Assembly: GCA_031973395.1 (NCBI GenBank)
Contig: DALYDD010000003.1
Span: 6,272-70,271 of the forward strand
Length of the DNA stretch: 64,000 nt
DNA from: DALYDD01 sp031973395
GTDB lineage: Bacteria > Patescibacteriota > Minisyncoccia > Phycocordibacterales > CAIZLB01
Direction of reading: 5' to 3'
Each line of letters begins with the position of its first letter. Within the stretch, counting starts at the first letter, position 1. Made by a program: the position numbers and the translations under genes. Below are positions 34,088 through 41,998 of the stretch, in pieces. Under the pieces are notes generated by a model. That model was not told where the DNA came from. It worked only from the letters and a program-made list of their open reading frames with translations, and ran no database searches.

Positions 34088-34116
34088 TGTGGATAACTAA
34101 GTGGATATGTGTATAA
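34088..34116. promoter_or_regulatory. Two perfect DnaA boxes
   Basis: TGTGGATAA (34088-34096) and TGTGTATAA (34108-34116) both fit the consensus TTATNCACA on the minus strand. They are spaced 20 bp apart, about two helical turns, with a weaker GTGGATAT between them. They lie 123 bp before two adjacent parS-like sites. Sequence after the second box (TATAAAGGACA) recurs at 31567-31577, near the DnaA box at 31531. Confidence 0.5.
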
Positions 34117-34238
34117 AGGACAGGTCTTTTTGATTAAAAGTCAGGGTAATATGCGCCCAATTCCCTACTATACGGCCATAAATATGACTATTATAGAAAA
34201 TCAACCTCAAGACCTTTATATCGCCCTGGAGTACAGAA

Positions 34239-34270
34239 TGTTTCACGTGATACATGTTTCCCGTGAAAGC
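34239..34270. promoter_or_regulatory. parS-like sites 3 and 4 in tandem
   Basis: TGTTTCACGTGATACA (34239-34254) matches the parS consensus at 15 of 16 positions. TGTTTCCCGTGAAAGC (34255-34270) follows with no gap and matches at 13 of 16. Confidence 0.6.
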
Positions 34271-34317
34271 CAGCCAAATATGCCCAGTATTAAGTATTTT
34301 TATCTAAAATTGATCAA

Positions 34318-34333
34318 AATTTCACGTGTAACT
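34318..34333. promoter_or_regulatory. Degenerate parS-like site 5
   Basis: AATTTCACGTGTAACT matches the parS consensus at 12 of 16 positions and keeps the TTTCACGTG core. It ends four bases before the -10 box of the YraN-family gene, so it could also affect that promoter. Confidence 0.3.
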
Positions 34334-34348
34334 CAGTAAAATAAGTAA

Positions 34349-34765
34349 ATGGACGATGAAGATAGGACACAATCCGAAAGAGACAGAGTGTACAAGAAAG
34401 TAGGAAGGTTGGGGGAAGTTATGGTAATGAGATTCTTGGAAAGGGAGGGTTATGTGTTTATAGGAAAAAATATTCGTATCAAGCGGGTGGGGGAAATAGA
34501 CCTTGTTTTTAAGGACAGATCTGGGAGATGGCTATTTATAGAGGTAAAATCCAGTTATTCACCCATAAACTCTGGGCAATACGGAATTCAGACTTGGCCC
34601 ATAACCGAAAGGGTGCCTGCGAAAAAACTTCTCAAACTAAACCTCTGCGCCAGCAGCTATATGTCCACAAACTCCATAAGTGCGGATTTCGAGATTTATA
34701 TTGCTGATGTCAGAATAAAGTCAGAAACAAAGTACGGAGTCTCTCTGTTTAGAGTGTGCCAATAA
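34349..34765 (+). CDS. YraN/UPF0102-family endonuclease-fold protein
   Basis: A 138-aa protein of the PD-(D/E)XK-like YraN family. It has LGEVMVMRFLEREGY (about 25-39), GEIDLVFKD (about 52-60) and LFIEVKSS (about 66-73), which carry the Asp and ExK residues of the fold. The biochemical role of the family is not settled; links to DNA repair or Holliday-junction processing have been proposed. A TAAAAT box (34337-34342) ends 6 nt before the ATG, so the mRNA is probably leaderless. It lies beside the parS-like and DnaA-box cluster. Confidence 0.85.
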   Translation: MDDEDRTQSERDRVYKKVGRLGEVMVMRFLEREGYVFIGKNIRIKRVGEIDLVFKDRSGRWLFIEVKSSYSPINSGQYGIQTWPITERVPAKKLLKLNLCASSYMSTNSISADFEIYIADVRIKSETKYGVSLFRVCQ

Positions 34766-34826
34766 GCCGTATTCTAAAAGCTTTTATTGAGATATGGAAA
34801 ATTATGTGATAAGCTGTCCAGGCAAT

Positions 34827-34899
34827 CGGGGTGTGGTGTAACGGTTAACATTCCTGTTTTGGGAACAGGTGACTCCGGGTTCGAATCCCGGCACCCCGA
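34827..34899 (+). tRNA. tRNA-Pro (anticodon TGG)
   Basis: Acceptor CGGGGTG pairs with CACCCCG. The anticodon stem CCTGT/ACAGG holds the loop TTTGGGA, giving anticodon TGG. The T-arm is CCGGG-TTCGAAT-CCCGG. The discriminator is A and no CCA is encoded. The next ORF starts 6 nt after its 3' end. Confidence 0.96.
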
Positions 34900-34905
34900 C
34901 AAATA

Positions 34906-35286
34906 ATGTCAGAGGATACTAAAGAGGGAAAATCAAATATAAAGCCCAAGCGATTCTCAAAAAATGTAGAGGATTTTCGTTGTGAGCATTGTGGCTTCGA
35001 TATGAAGGGGACTGGATATACCAACCATTGCTCAAAGTGCCTATGGAGTAAGCATGTGGATATTGGACCAGGGGATAGGGCAGCAGAATGCAAAGGTATG
35101 ATGAAGCCAACTTCAATCGAAGGGGGAACAACAGACGGGTATCGGATCATTCATAGGTGTGAAAAGTGCGGCCATATAAAGGCAAATAAGGTTGCTGTAG
35201 ATGATAGCCAGGATGCAATCCTTGCTGTAATAAAGGAAAAGACAGATAAAATGAAGGAAGCTGGCAGAAGTCCAAAGAGGCGGTAA
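34906..35286 (+). CDS. RNHCP-domain (zinc-ribbon) protein
   Basis: A 126-aa protein. Residues 20-110 match the RNHCP domain pattern: FRCEHCGFDMKG, YTNHCSKCLWSKHVD (here TNHCSKC for RNHCP), PGDRAAECKGMM and HRCEKCGHIKANK. Three CxxC pairs suggest two zinc sites. The N-terminus and the KRR-rich tail are basic, so nucleic acid binding is plausible. The function of the family is unknown. The ATG follows tRNA-Pro by only 6 nt, so the mRNA is probably produced by tRNA 3' processing and nearly leaderless. Confidence 0.85.
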   Translation: MSEDTKEGKSNIKPKRFSKNVEDFRCEHCGFDMKGTGYTNHCSKCLWSKHVDIGPGDRAAECKGMMKPTSIEGGTTDGYRIIHRCEKCGHIKANKVAVDDSQDAILAVIKEKTDKMKEAGRSPKRR

Positions 35287-35305
35287 AGCTGAGAGATCTG
35301 TCCGT

Positions 35306-36658
35306 CTAGTTTAGATTTCCCTTAACTCGCCCTGCATAATTGTTTTCAAAGTATTGCTTAAGCGAGCTACCGTCTGTGTTTAGGATAGAGTAGAGACTCA
35401 TCCCTGTCTGGGCACGAAGCTTGTGATCGATATGATCCAAACTGATGCCGTGAACCTTGGTATTTTGACTCATAGAGCCGCTTTGGGTTGCGCTGACGAT
35501 ATTTGCCACTATTCCCACAAGATATTTCTGGTCATCAATCAAGGCCCCACCTGAAGCTCCGCTCTTTCCCACGGAACTTACAGAGGTCTCGATAAGCTCG
35601 GTTTCTCCTCCTGAAAATCCATAAATAGATTCTATACGAAGTAATTCTTCTTTCTGTGGCAGAGCAGAAGAGTTGCCTGTGATGGGGTAGGCAATGATTT
35701 TTATTTGCTGGTTCGTGAAAATATTGTTGATATTACTGTTTGCTCCTGATGTATTTCCTGCAAAGACCAAAGTGTGGTCTGGAATTCGTAGGGGTATTTT
35801 TTGTAAACCAGACTGTGTGGAAGGGGGACTTGTCTTTAGGATGGCAAAATCACCTTCGCCGGTATCTTGGCCAAGTGATCCATGAATCTCTCCCGGGTGC
35901 CGTGCAGTCCATTCTGGAGAGATGTATATAAGCGATACGGTTTGAGAAAACGAGGTTGGATAACCGGCGAGGATACTACAAATAATGGGTTTGTTTGTAT
36001 ATTGATCGAGGAAAGGGTGAATAGCAACGTGTGCATTGGTCAAAATGAGACCGGTGTCAGAGATAATAATACCGCTGCTTGAAATATTTTTAATTGTATT
36101 ACCCTCAGTTATTTTGCAAAGAATTTGTACAACCGCTTTTCGGGGGTCCGATTTGGCAATATCGTATGTGGGAATTGCGTTAATGATGTCTTCAATCTTT
36201 TTTGGGGCTAGAAGGGTAGAAGATGTGTCGGAAACTGGCTTCGGTGTAACAGCAGGCGTGGTGATGGTCGGAAGGCTTTGCACGATGGGTTGTGGGGCCA
36301 CTAGCTTGCTTAAGGCGATGGGTGCAAAGGCTTTAGGCTTAATCACAGCTTTGGGCTCTGCTTTCTTCTGTGTATTTGGTTTAAAAAGAGTGAATACGGG
36401 TGCATTTAATCTGATTTGTGCGGCTGGGGAAACGTAGAAGAGGTTGAATGAACGGGATTTTTGAATGGGGGCGGTCTTCCTGGTTGATTCGTCAACAAGA
36501 TTGCTTATCGCGTTATTGCTGGCTGCCTTGAGATTGTGTCCATCCAGTTGTGCAAGATAGATATTGGCGAGCACGAGGATGAAAAATGCCGCTACGATGA
36601 TCGCCGCGATTTGTATATGTGTATGCACCTTGAATGGCCCCTCATCCCTTTTGCCCAT
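35306..36658 (-). CDS. Membrane-anchored trypsin-like serine protease
   Basis: A 450-aa protein. A cytoplasmic start and one TM anchor (about 16-36) are followed by a Pro/Lys/Thr-rich linker (about 85-155). The chymotrypsin-fold domain has the triad His210 (LTNAHVA), Asp270 (GDFAILK) and Ser369 (GASGG). There is no clear PDZ domain, unlike DegP/HtrA. It should act outside the membrane, perhaps in quality control or processing of surface proteins. A TATACT box lies 9 nt before the ATG. It converges with the RNHCP gene and has no visible terminator of its own. Confidence 0.87.
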   Translation of the reverse strand: MGKRDEGPFKVHTHIQIAAIIVAAFFILVLANIYLAQLDGHNLKAASNNAISNLVDESTRKTAPIQKSRSFNLFYVSPAAQIRLNAPVFTLFKPNTQKKAEPKAVIKPKAFAPIALSKLVAPQPIVQSLPTITTPAVTPKPVSDTSSTLLAPKKIEDIINAIPTYDIAKSDPRKAVVQILCKITEGNTIKNISSSGIIISDTGLILTNAHVAIHPFLDQYTNKPIICSILAGYPTSFSQTVSLIYISPEWTARHPGEIHGSLGQDTGEGDFAILKTSPPSTQSGLQKIPLRIPDHTLVFAGNTSGANSNINNIFTNQQIKIIAYPITGNSSALPQKEELLRIESIYGFSGGETELIETSVSSVGKSGASGGALIDDQKYLVGIVANIVSATQSGSMSQNTKVHGISLDHIDHKLRAQTGMSLYSILNTDGSSLKQYFENNYAGRVKGNLN

Positions 36659-36767
36659 ATTGATGACAGTATATATGAAATGACGAAAATTGAAATTCGT
36701 GCCTCTATGTGATATTGTTGGCGAGTTGGTTTGGTAGCCTTTTGGTTTCCGAACTCGAATAAATATA

Positions 36768-36841
36768 GCGGGATTGGTTTAGTGGTAGAATGACTGCCTT
36801 CCAAGCAGTAGACAAGGGTTCGATTCCCTTATCCCGCACCA
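36768..36841 (+). tRNA. tRNA-Gly (anticodon TCC), CCA encoded
   Basis: Acceptor GCGGGAT pairs with ATCCCGC. The anticodon stem ACTGC/GCAGT holds the loop CTTCCAA, giving anticodon TCC. The T-arm is AAGGG-TTCGATT-CCCTT. The discriminator A is followed by CCA (36839-36841), unlike the other three tRNAs in the window. The next ORF starts one base after the CCA. Confidence 0.96.
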
Positions 36842-36842
36842 A

Positions 36843-37124
36843 GTGAGAAAACGCAGAAGGGTGCTTACATTAGGGACGATCTTATTTTTAATTAGTGTAG
36901 CTGCAGTTATTTGGGTCACATACGGCACATCTGATTTCAACGAAAACTCTGCAAAATTAATCGGCATGGCTGTCTCTGCCGTTTGGATCCCGACATTTAT
37001 TGTTTCTTATTTTGAAAATAAAAGCGAAAAGGAATGGTCTTGGATTAAATCTCTTTTAACTATTCTTCTGTGGGTTTTTGTTGGTTTTCTTATTTCTGTG
37101 AAGGGGATTATCGCGTCACATTAA
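36843..37124 (+). CDS. Small three-TM membrane protein directly after tRNA-Gly
   Basis: A 93-aa protein with a basic start (MRKRRRV) and hydrophobic segments at about 8-26, 38-55 and 70-90; no family recognised. The GTG start at 36843 lies one base after the encoded CCA of tRNA-Gly(TCC), so mature tRNA processing would release a leaderless mRNA. A second GTG at 36861 is a possible alternative. A good terminator (37145-37184) follows and completes a tRNA-mRNA transcript. Confidence 0.6.
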   Translation: MRKRRRVLTLGTILFLISVAAVIWVTYGTSDFNENSAKLIGMAVSAVWIPTFIVSYFENKSEKEWSWIKSLLTILLWVFVGFLISVKGIIASH

Positions 37125-37144
37125 ATTGTTTAAAAAATACCAAT

Positions 37145-37184
37145 AAACAAAAAAACTCCGCGTGGTGTCGGAGTTTTTTTGTTT
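37145..37184. terminator. Bidirectional terminator between small membrane protein and HU gene
   Basis: A perfect 16-bp stem (37145-37160 with 37169-37184), 8-nt loop, ends in ACTCCG/CGGAGT with A and T runs on the arms. It lies between convergent genes. Confidence 0.88.
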
Positions 37185-37236
37185 GATTGTGTCTCTAGAG
37201 AAAATTCACAATCACAAACGTCTGAAAACTTCTGAA

Positions 37237-37466
37237 TTATTTTACTGCGTCCTTGAGAGCCTTTGCTGCTCGGAATTTTGGAACGCGCATAGCGGCAACT
37301 TTTACCATTTCGCCAGTTCGAGGATTTCGAGCTGAGCGTGCTGCTCGCTGCTTAGCAGAAAAAATACCGAAGCCTGCAACAGATACTTCAACTCCTTTTT
37401 TAAGAGAGCCAGCGATAGTATCGAATACCAAGTCAACAATAGATTCAGCCTGAACCTTTGTTGTAC
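37237..37466 (-). CDS. hup: HU-family DNA-binding protein, N-terminus lost in assembly gap
   Basis: Nucleoid protein that bends DNA. The visible part reads TTKVQAESIVDLVFDTIA, then GSLKKGVEVSVAGFGIF, and includes the ARNPRTGE arm and RVPKFRAAKALKDAVK end, a normal HU C-terminus. The frame enters the N run at 37467-37476. About 15-20 N-terminal residues are missing, more than 10 bases could encode, so the gap is a placeholder of unknown size. On the far side no in-frame start is recognisable. Confidence 0.88.
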
Positions 37467-37476
37467 NNNNNNNNNN
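37467..37476. other. Assembly gap (10 N)
   Basis: Ten Ns inside the 5' part of the HU gene. The missing coding sequence is longer than 10 nt. Confidence 0.97.
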
Positions 37477-37639
37477 TAAGTTTTGTTTATAAATCGACCG
37501 GAACGGGTTTCAATATGATTATATATGAAGCCATATTTTCAAGCAATGCATGTAAATGACGGGTAAAAAGGAGCTAGAAAACCCCACATGTAGTCCGTGC
37601 TTCAAAGCACAATTGATACCCTGCTGGGATGAGGAATCC

Positions 37640-39175
37640 CTATCTAGCTGTCTCTATAATCCTCATCTCCCGTATAACGGTGACCTTGATCTCCCCTGGG
37701 TATTTGAGCTCCTTTTCAATGCGTTCGGCAATGGTTCTAGCTATATTCTTGGCCTCGAAATCGTTGGTAGTAGCCGCATTGATGAAGACTCTGATCTCTC
37801 GGCCAGCTTGAAGGGCATATGCCTTTTCGACCCCAAATACAGTTAGGGCAATATTCTCAAGGTCATTTAAGCGCTTTATATAGAACTCTAATCCATTATT
37901 GCGGGCACCTGGGCGGCCACCAGAGATGGCATCGGCGCTCTGTACGATGCGAGATTCCAGGGTTTCATACGGATATTCCTCATGATGGGCCTGCATTGCC
38001 TTAATTACAGCTTCTTCCATGCCGAATTTCTGAAGAACTTGTCTGCCTATTTCTACATGGGTGCCTTGCACCTCATGATCCAAAGCCTTTCCGAGATCAT
38101 GCAAAAGGGCCGCTGTTTTAGAAATTCTCACATTTGCACCAATTTCTTCTGCTAACATTCCTGCGAGATGTGCGGTTTCGATTGAGTGTTGCAAAACATT
38201 TTGCCCATAACTGGTTCTGAAATGTAATCTACCGAGAATCTGCACGATGCGCGGATCTAAATTAGGAATACCAACTTCATACACCGCTCTTTCACCGTGT
38301 TGTTTTATTAATGTTTGAACATCGAGTTTTACTTCTTCAACAGTCTTCTCAATCTTTGCTGGTTGAATACGACCGTCCTCGATCAATAATTCGAGGCTGC
38401 GCTTTGCGATGAAACGGCGGATAGGGTCAAAAGAAGAAATGGTGATACTGTCTGGACTCTCATCGACAAGTACTTCAACACCTGTTTCTCTCTCGAAGAC
38501 TTTGATATTGCGACCTTCTTTTCCAATGACCTTACCTTTTGTCTCGGGATCAGTGACAGGAATATTTGTGGTGAGAAGTTCTGCGTTCACGGCACTCGAT
38601 AGTCGTTGGACAGTTGTTGTGAGGATATTGCGAGCTTTCTCCGCCAACTGTTCTTCGCCATAGAGTTCTAGTTTTCTCATGCGAGACATGAGAGCGTCGG
38701 CTTCTTCTTTTTCAATTTGTTCAATTATTTGTTTTTTTGCTTCTTCTTTTGTTAAAGAGGCAATATCCTGCAATCGTGTTTCAATTTCTTTTGCTTTCTC
38801 ATCAACCTCAGCTTTTATATTTTTTACCTCTTCAATTCTATGTTTTGCACGATTGATTTCAGTTTCTAATTCAATTTCTTTTTTACCAAGATTTTTTTCT
38901 TTCTGATCAATCTTTTCAAGTTGGTTGCGTAAATCTGTTTCTCGCTCCGAAACTTGTTCTCTGGCAGACTCCAAGATTGTTGCAGCGCGTTCTTCGGCCT
39001 GTAGGACGAGACCCTGACATTTTTCATCGGCTTTTGCCCTGATTTTCTTTACCTCTAATTCGATTGAGTTTCTGCGTGCCAAAGAGGCCACGATTCGGAA
39101 TATATAGCCAAAAATAAAGCCCAAAGAGAGGCAGGCGGCGATGAGGAGGACGAGTTCTCGAGGTGTAGGCATCAT
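37640..39175 (-). CDS. rny: Ribonuclease Y
   Basis: A 511-aa membrane-bound endoribonuclease that starts mRNA decay. It has a TM anchor (about 8-28) and a long Glu/Lys/Arg coiled coil (about 36-190). The KH domain (about 200-260) includes GKEGRNIK (218-225). The HD domain has ALLHDLGKALDHEVQGTHV (356-374) with the metal-binding His-Asp pair at 359-360. Length and domain order are normal. A TACAAT box (39184-39189, minus strand) ends 8 nt before the ATG. RNase Y-driven decay fits the leaderless, SD-poor mRNAs here, since no RNase E is seen in the window. Confidence 0.95.
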   Translation of the reverse strand: MMPTPRELVLLIAACLSLGFIFGYIFRIVASLARRNSIELEVKKIRAKADEKCQGLVLQAEERAATILESAREQVSERETDLRNQLEKIDQKEKNLGKKEIELETEINRAKHRIEEVKNIKAEVDEKAKEIETRLQDIASLTKEEAKKQIIEQIEKEEADALMSRMRKLELYGEEQLAEKARNILTTTVQRLSSAVNAELLTTNIPVTDPETKGKVIGKEGRNIKVFERETGVEVLVDESPDSITISSFDPIRRFIAKRSLELLIEDGRIQPAKIEKTVEEVKLDVQTLIKQHGERAVYEVGIPNLDPRIVQILGRLHFRTSYGQNVLQHSIETAHLAGMLAEEIGANVRISKTAALLHDLGKALDHEVQGTHVEIGRQVLQKFGMEEAVIKAMQAHHEEYPYETLESRIVQSADAISGGRPGARNNGLEFYIKRLNDLENIALTVFGVEKAYALQAGREIRVFINAATTNDFEAKNIARTIAERIEKELKYPGEIKVTVIREMRIIETAR

Positions 39176-39209
39176 GTGAGGCTATTGTACGGCTTTTTGC
39201 TTCGAAAAA

Positions 39210-39238
39210 CAAAAAGCCCCGAGTGGCAGGGCTTTTTG
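39210..39238 (-). terminator. Terminator of the 39270 gene
   Basis: A 10-bp stem CAAAAAGCCC/GGGCTTTTTG (39210-39219 with 39229-39238) lies between the stop of the 39270 gene and rny on the same strand. Confidence 0.75.
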
Positions 39239-39269
39239 CTTAATTTCTCTTTGGGTTCAAGCTTCTGGG

Positions 39270-40364
39270 CTATTTATTCCATACCGCCGAATTTGAAGAC
39301 AGTGTTCCGTCAAACCCCCATGTCTGTGTTACGGTCTGCGATCCTACTTTCCATCTAATTTGAGCGATTTGCGCTTTATACATTCCTGATGGAGGTGTGG
39401 TTGGCATTATGGCCATGATATTGAGGCCGACAGTTGTGCCTTCGCTGATAGTGGTCATGCCACCATCAACGGTTATACCTACCGCAGGTGCCGTAAATGA
39501 ATTTGAGCCATCTGTGAACTTCACGATAACATCAGCATTAGCTGGAATGTCCATATTTCCTCCGAATGGAGTAGTGAGTACTCTGATATTTGCCATAATT
39601 CGACTACCGGTTCCGTTTTGTTGAACACCGGTTGTCATAGTGGTCGAAGATGCGGGAGTAAAGTTTGTTCCTGCTGTGTAGAGGTGTTGGAATGGTCCGG
39701 CATAGAAATTATTAGACGGCGTGATCTCTACGAGGGAACCATTAGATCGTTGGTATTTGATTGATGTTAATCCAACCATGGCGACTGATCCTGATGGTAT
39801 ATTACTTCCGAAATCCGCTTTGACAGTGAGAGTCTTCTTGGCGCCTTTGGCAATTGGAATTGCAATATTTTCGAACTTCACAATACCTGCACCGGTTCGA
39901 GAGCTGATGAGGGTGGTGCCGTCATATAGATGAAGGGCGGTTGGCATAGTTCCTGAAGCGATAACGGATACCGAGACGATTGATGCACTATTTGAAGATG
40001 CTCTAAGCTCAAAATTAAGCATCGGAACATTGCTTGTCACATCAAAGGTTTTTATCTGGTGATTTTGCGGCTGAATTGCTGGAACGGCAGATGATATTGT
40101 GACGATCGCCTGAGCAGGTTTTTGATTATTCACCACCATATCGACGCAATCCTGAAGACTGAAGTTTCTGTTATTTACGAGACAATTAATAATGGCAACA
40201 AGCTGATCTTTTGTATATGTATTTAAGTTAAGGCCATCAACTCCTTTTGCGACTTGCGCCCCTGCTGTGGCACCGCTCTTCTGGAATGGATATCGTGATG
40301 CGATAAAGATGATTGCACCAAGGATGATGGCGATCGCCAGAACTCCAATAATTCCTTTTTTCAT
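39270..40364 (-). CDS. Exported beta-rich surface protein
   Basis: A 364-aa protein, family not recognised. An N-terminal membrane anchor or uncleaved signal (about 3-22) precedes a short helical motif with two Cys (about 61 and 78). The rest is Ser/Thr/Val-rich beta sequence (about 95-364) such as SVSVIASGTMPTALHLYDG and GAKKTLTVKADFGSNIPSG, a beta-sandwich adhesin-like pattern. It is likely displayed outside the cell. No catalytic motif was seen. It has its own terminator and stands alone. Confidence 0.6.
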   Translation of the reverse strand: MKKGIIGVLAIAIILGAIIFIASRYPFQKSGATAGAQVAKGVDGLNLNTYTKDQLVAIINCLVNNRNFSLQDCVDMVVNNQKPAQAIVTISSAVPAIQPQNHQIKTFDVTSNVPMLNFELRASSNSASIVSVSVIASGTMPTALHLYDGTTLISSRTGAGIVKFENIAIPIAKGAKKTLTVKADFGSNIPSGSVAMVGLTSIKYQRSNGSLVEITPSNNFYAGPFQHLYTAGTNFTPASSTTMTTGVQQNGTGSRIMANIRVLTTPFGGNMDIPANADVIVKFTDGSNSFTAPAVGITVDGGMTTISEGTTVGLNIMAIMPTTPPSGMYKAQIAQIRWKVGSQTVTQTWGFDGTLSSNSAVWNK

Positions 40365-40470
40365 TAATTAAAAGTTAAAATTAAACCGCTCGGTTATAAG
40401 CGGATTAATTTTAGCATACAGAATTTTGTCATCAGACAAAATTTTAAATATATAGTTTGTCCCTGGGTGG

Positions 40471-41043
40471 CTAACTCAGAACTTTATCGATTACACCGTA
40501 TTTTTTTGCCTCATCAGCTGACATGTAATAGTCTCGTTCGATATCTTTATGAACTTTATCTACAGGTTGGCCTGTATTTTTTGACATAATTTCTGCCAAT
40601 CGCTTGCGGAGATTCAAGATGTGCTTTGCAGTGATCTCGATATCTGTCGCCTGACCTTCTGCGCCTCCAAGTGGTTGGTGGATCATTACCTCAGAGTTTG
40701 CGAGAGCGTATCGCTTGCCTTTTGTGCCGGACGAGAGAAGCCATGCGCCTCCTGATGCTGCCATACCAATACAGATTGTCGATACATCGTTTTTGATGTG
40801 ATTGATAGTATCGATCATGGCCAAAGTGGCAGAAGCGGAGCCTCCGGGAGAGTTGATATAGAGGCTGATGTCTTTCTTTGGGTTTTCGGATTGTAGGAAA
40901 AGAAGCTGGGCAATAACGATGTTTGCCACATTGTCGTCAATGGGGCCACCGAGGAAAATAATATTTTCCCGGAGAAGACGAGAGTAAATATCATACGCTC
41001 GCTCGCCGAACTGTGATTTTTCTATAACTGTTGGTATTAACAT
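40471..41043 (-). CDS. clpP: ATP-dependent Clp protease proteolytic subunit
   Basis: A 190-aa serine peptidase of the ClpXP/ClpAP machine. It has NSPGGSASATLAMID (64-78) and the triad Ser97 (GMAASGGAW), His122 (VMIHQPLGG) and Asp171 (ERDYYM). The usual ASMGA around the serine is ASGGA here. The start at 41043 (MLIPTVIEKSQFGE) is chosen because AGTGTA (41050-41055), which reads TACACT on the minus strand, ends 6 nt before it; a start 23 codons upstream would cross the promoter. The ATPase partner is not in the window. Confidence 0.94.
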   Translation of the reverse strand: MLIPTVIEKSQFGERAYDIYSRLLRENIIFLGGPIDDNVANIVIAQLLFLQSENPKKDISLYINSPGGSASATLAMIDTINHIKNDVSTICIGMAASGGAWLLSSGTKGKRYALANSEVMIHQPLGGAEGQATDIEITAKHILNLRKRLAEIMSKNTGQPVDKVHKDIERDYYMSADEAKKYGVIDKVLS

Positions 41044-41151
41044 GGGGATAGTGTATGGGAATAAGGCTGATAATGTGGAGTTTAGTGTAGCGTAAAGAGG
41101 TGAAAAGGGCAAAAATTGAACTCACGCAAATTTTATGCTCTAATTGGCGTA

Positions 41152-41877
41152 ATGCATATACATCGATTTTACATAAAAGAATTTAAGGAAGGGGTAGAGG
41201 CAGAGGTAGAGTTAGACAAAACAGAGCACATGGCTCTCGTTCATCAATTGTTGAATGTCTTTCGTTTGAAACCCGCTGCTCCAGTTTTAATTTTTAATCA
41301 AAGTGCGGGGGAGTGGCTCGCGGAGATTAAATCAATCGACAAAAAGAGCGGTGTCATCATTCGATTATTGCAAAAGCAGTGGACTATGGAGACAATGTCC
41401 CCGCCTCGAGATCTCTGTCTTTATATGTCGATCATCAAAAATAGTAATTTTGATACCGTAGTTGAAAAAGCAGTGGAGATCGGTGTTTCGAGTATTGTCC
41501 CTGTCATCACGGAGCATACGGTTAAAACCAATCTCAATTTCGAGCGATTAAATAAAATTATTATCGAGGCCACAGAGCAATGCGGCAGAATCGATCCATT
41601 TGAAATTTCACCAATCATGCATCTTGCTGAAGCAATCAAGGACGCCAAGAAACGTGGAGGAGAAATATTTTTTGCAGATATCACAGGTGCGTCTGAAGAC
41701 CATAAGACTCCGGGCAAAAAACTAGCCTTATTTATTGGACCCGAAGGGGGTTGGAGTGCTGAGGAGAAAGAGCTTTTTAGAAAAGAGGGGGTCAAGGCGC
41801 TGTTTCTCGGACATTATGTGCTTCGCTCCGAAACTGCTGCCATTATTGGAATGGGAAAACTAATGGTTGATCGCTAA
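41152..41877 (+). CDS. rsmE: 16S rRNA (uracil-1498-N3) methyltransferase
   Basis: A 241-aa SPOUT-family RNA methyltransferase. An N-terminal PUA-like domain (HIHRFYIKEF onward, about 1-70) precedes the knotted domain. The SAM-binding loops are ALFIGPEGGWSAEEKELF (about 192-209) and LGHYVLRSETAAII (about 218-231), both typical of RsmE. A longer in-frame form begins 12 codons upstream; the ATG at 41152 matches the family start. It is divergent from clpP with about 108 bp between. Confidence 0.92.
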   Translation: MHIHRFYIKEFKEGVEAEVELDKTEHMALVHQLLNVFRLKPAAPVLIFNQSAGEWLAEIKSIDKKSGVIIRLLQKQWTMETMSPPRDLCLYMSIIKNSNFDTVVEKAVEIGVSSIVPVITEHTVKTNLNFERLNKIIIEATEQCGRIDPFEISPIMHLAEAIKDAKKRGGEIFFADITGASEDHKTPGKKLALFIGPEGGWSAEEKELFRKEGVKALFLGHYVLRSETAAIIGMGKLMVDR

Positions 41878-41998
41878 TTATTTCGACGGCCTCGCTATCT
41901 CTGTATCCGATCGATTATTCACAAAGCTCAAATCGGAACACAGGAACTGATATAATATAAGCTATACAAACTTATCAATATAAAAAGCCTTTGCTTTA

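Noticed and set aside
34109..34339. 76-codon ORF across the parS-like sites
   Set aside because: It covers DnaA boxes and parS-like palindromes and has no family resemblance. Treated as spurious.
41915..41923. Perfect DnaA box TTATTCACA after rsmE
   Set aside because: A single isolated box in a short spacer; about two such 9-mers are expected per window.
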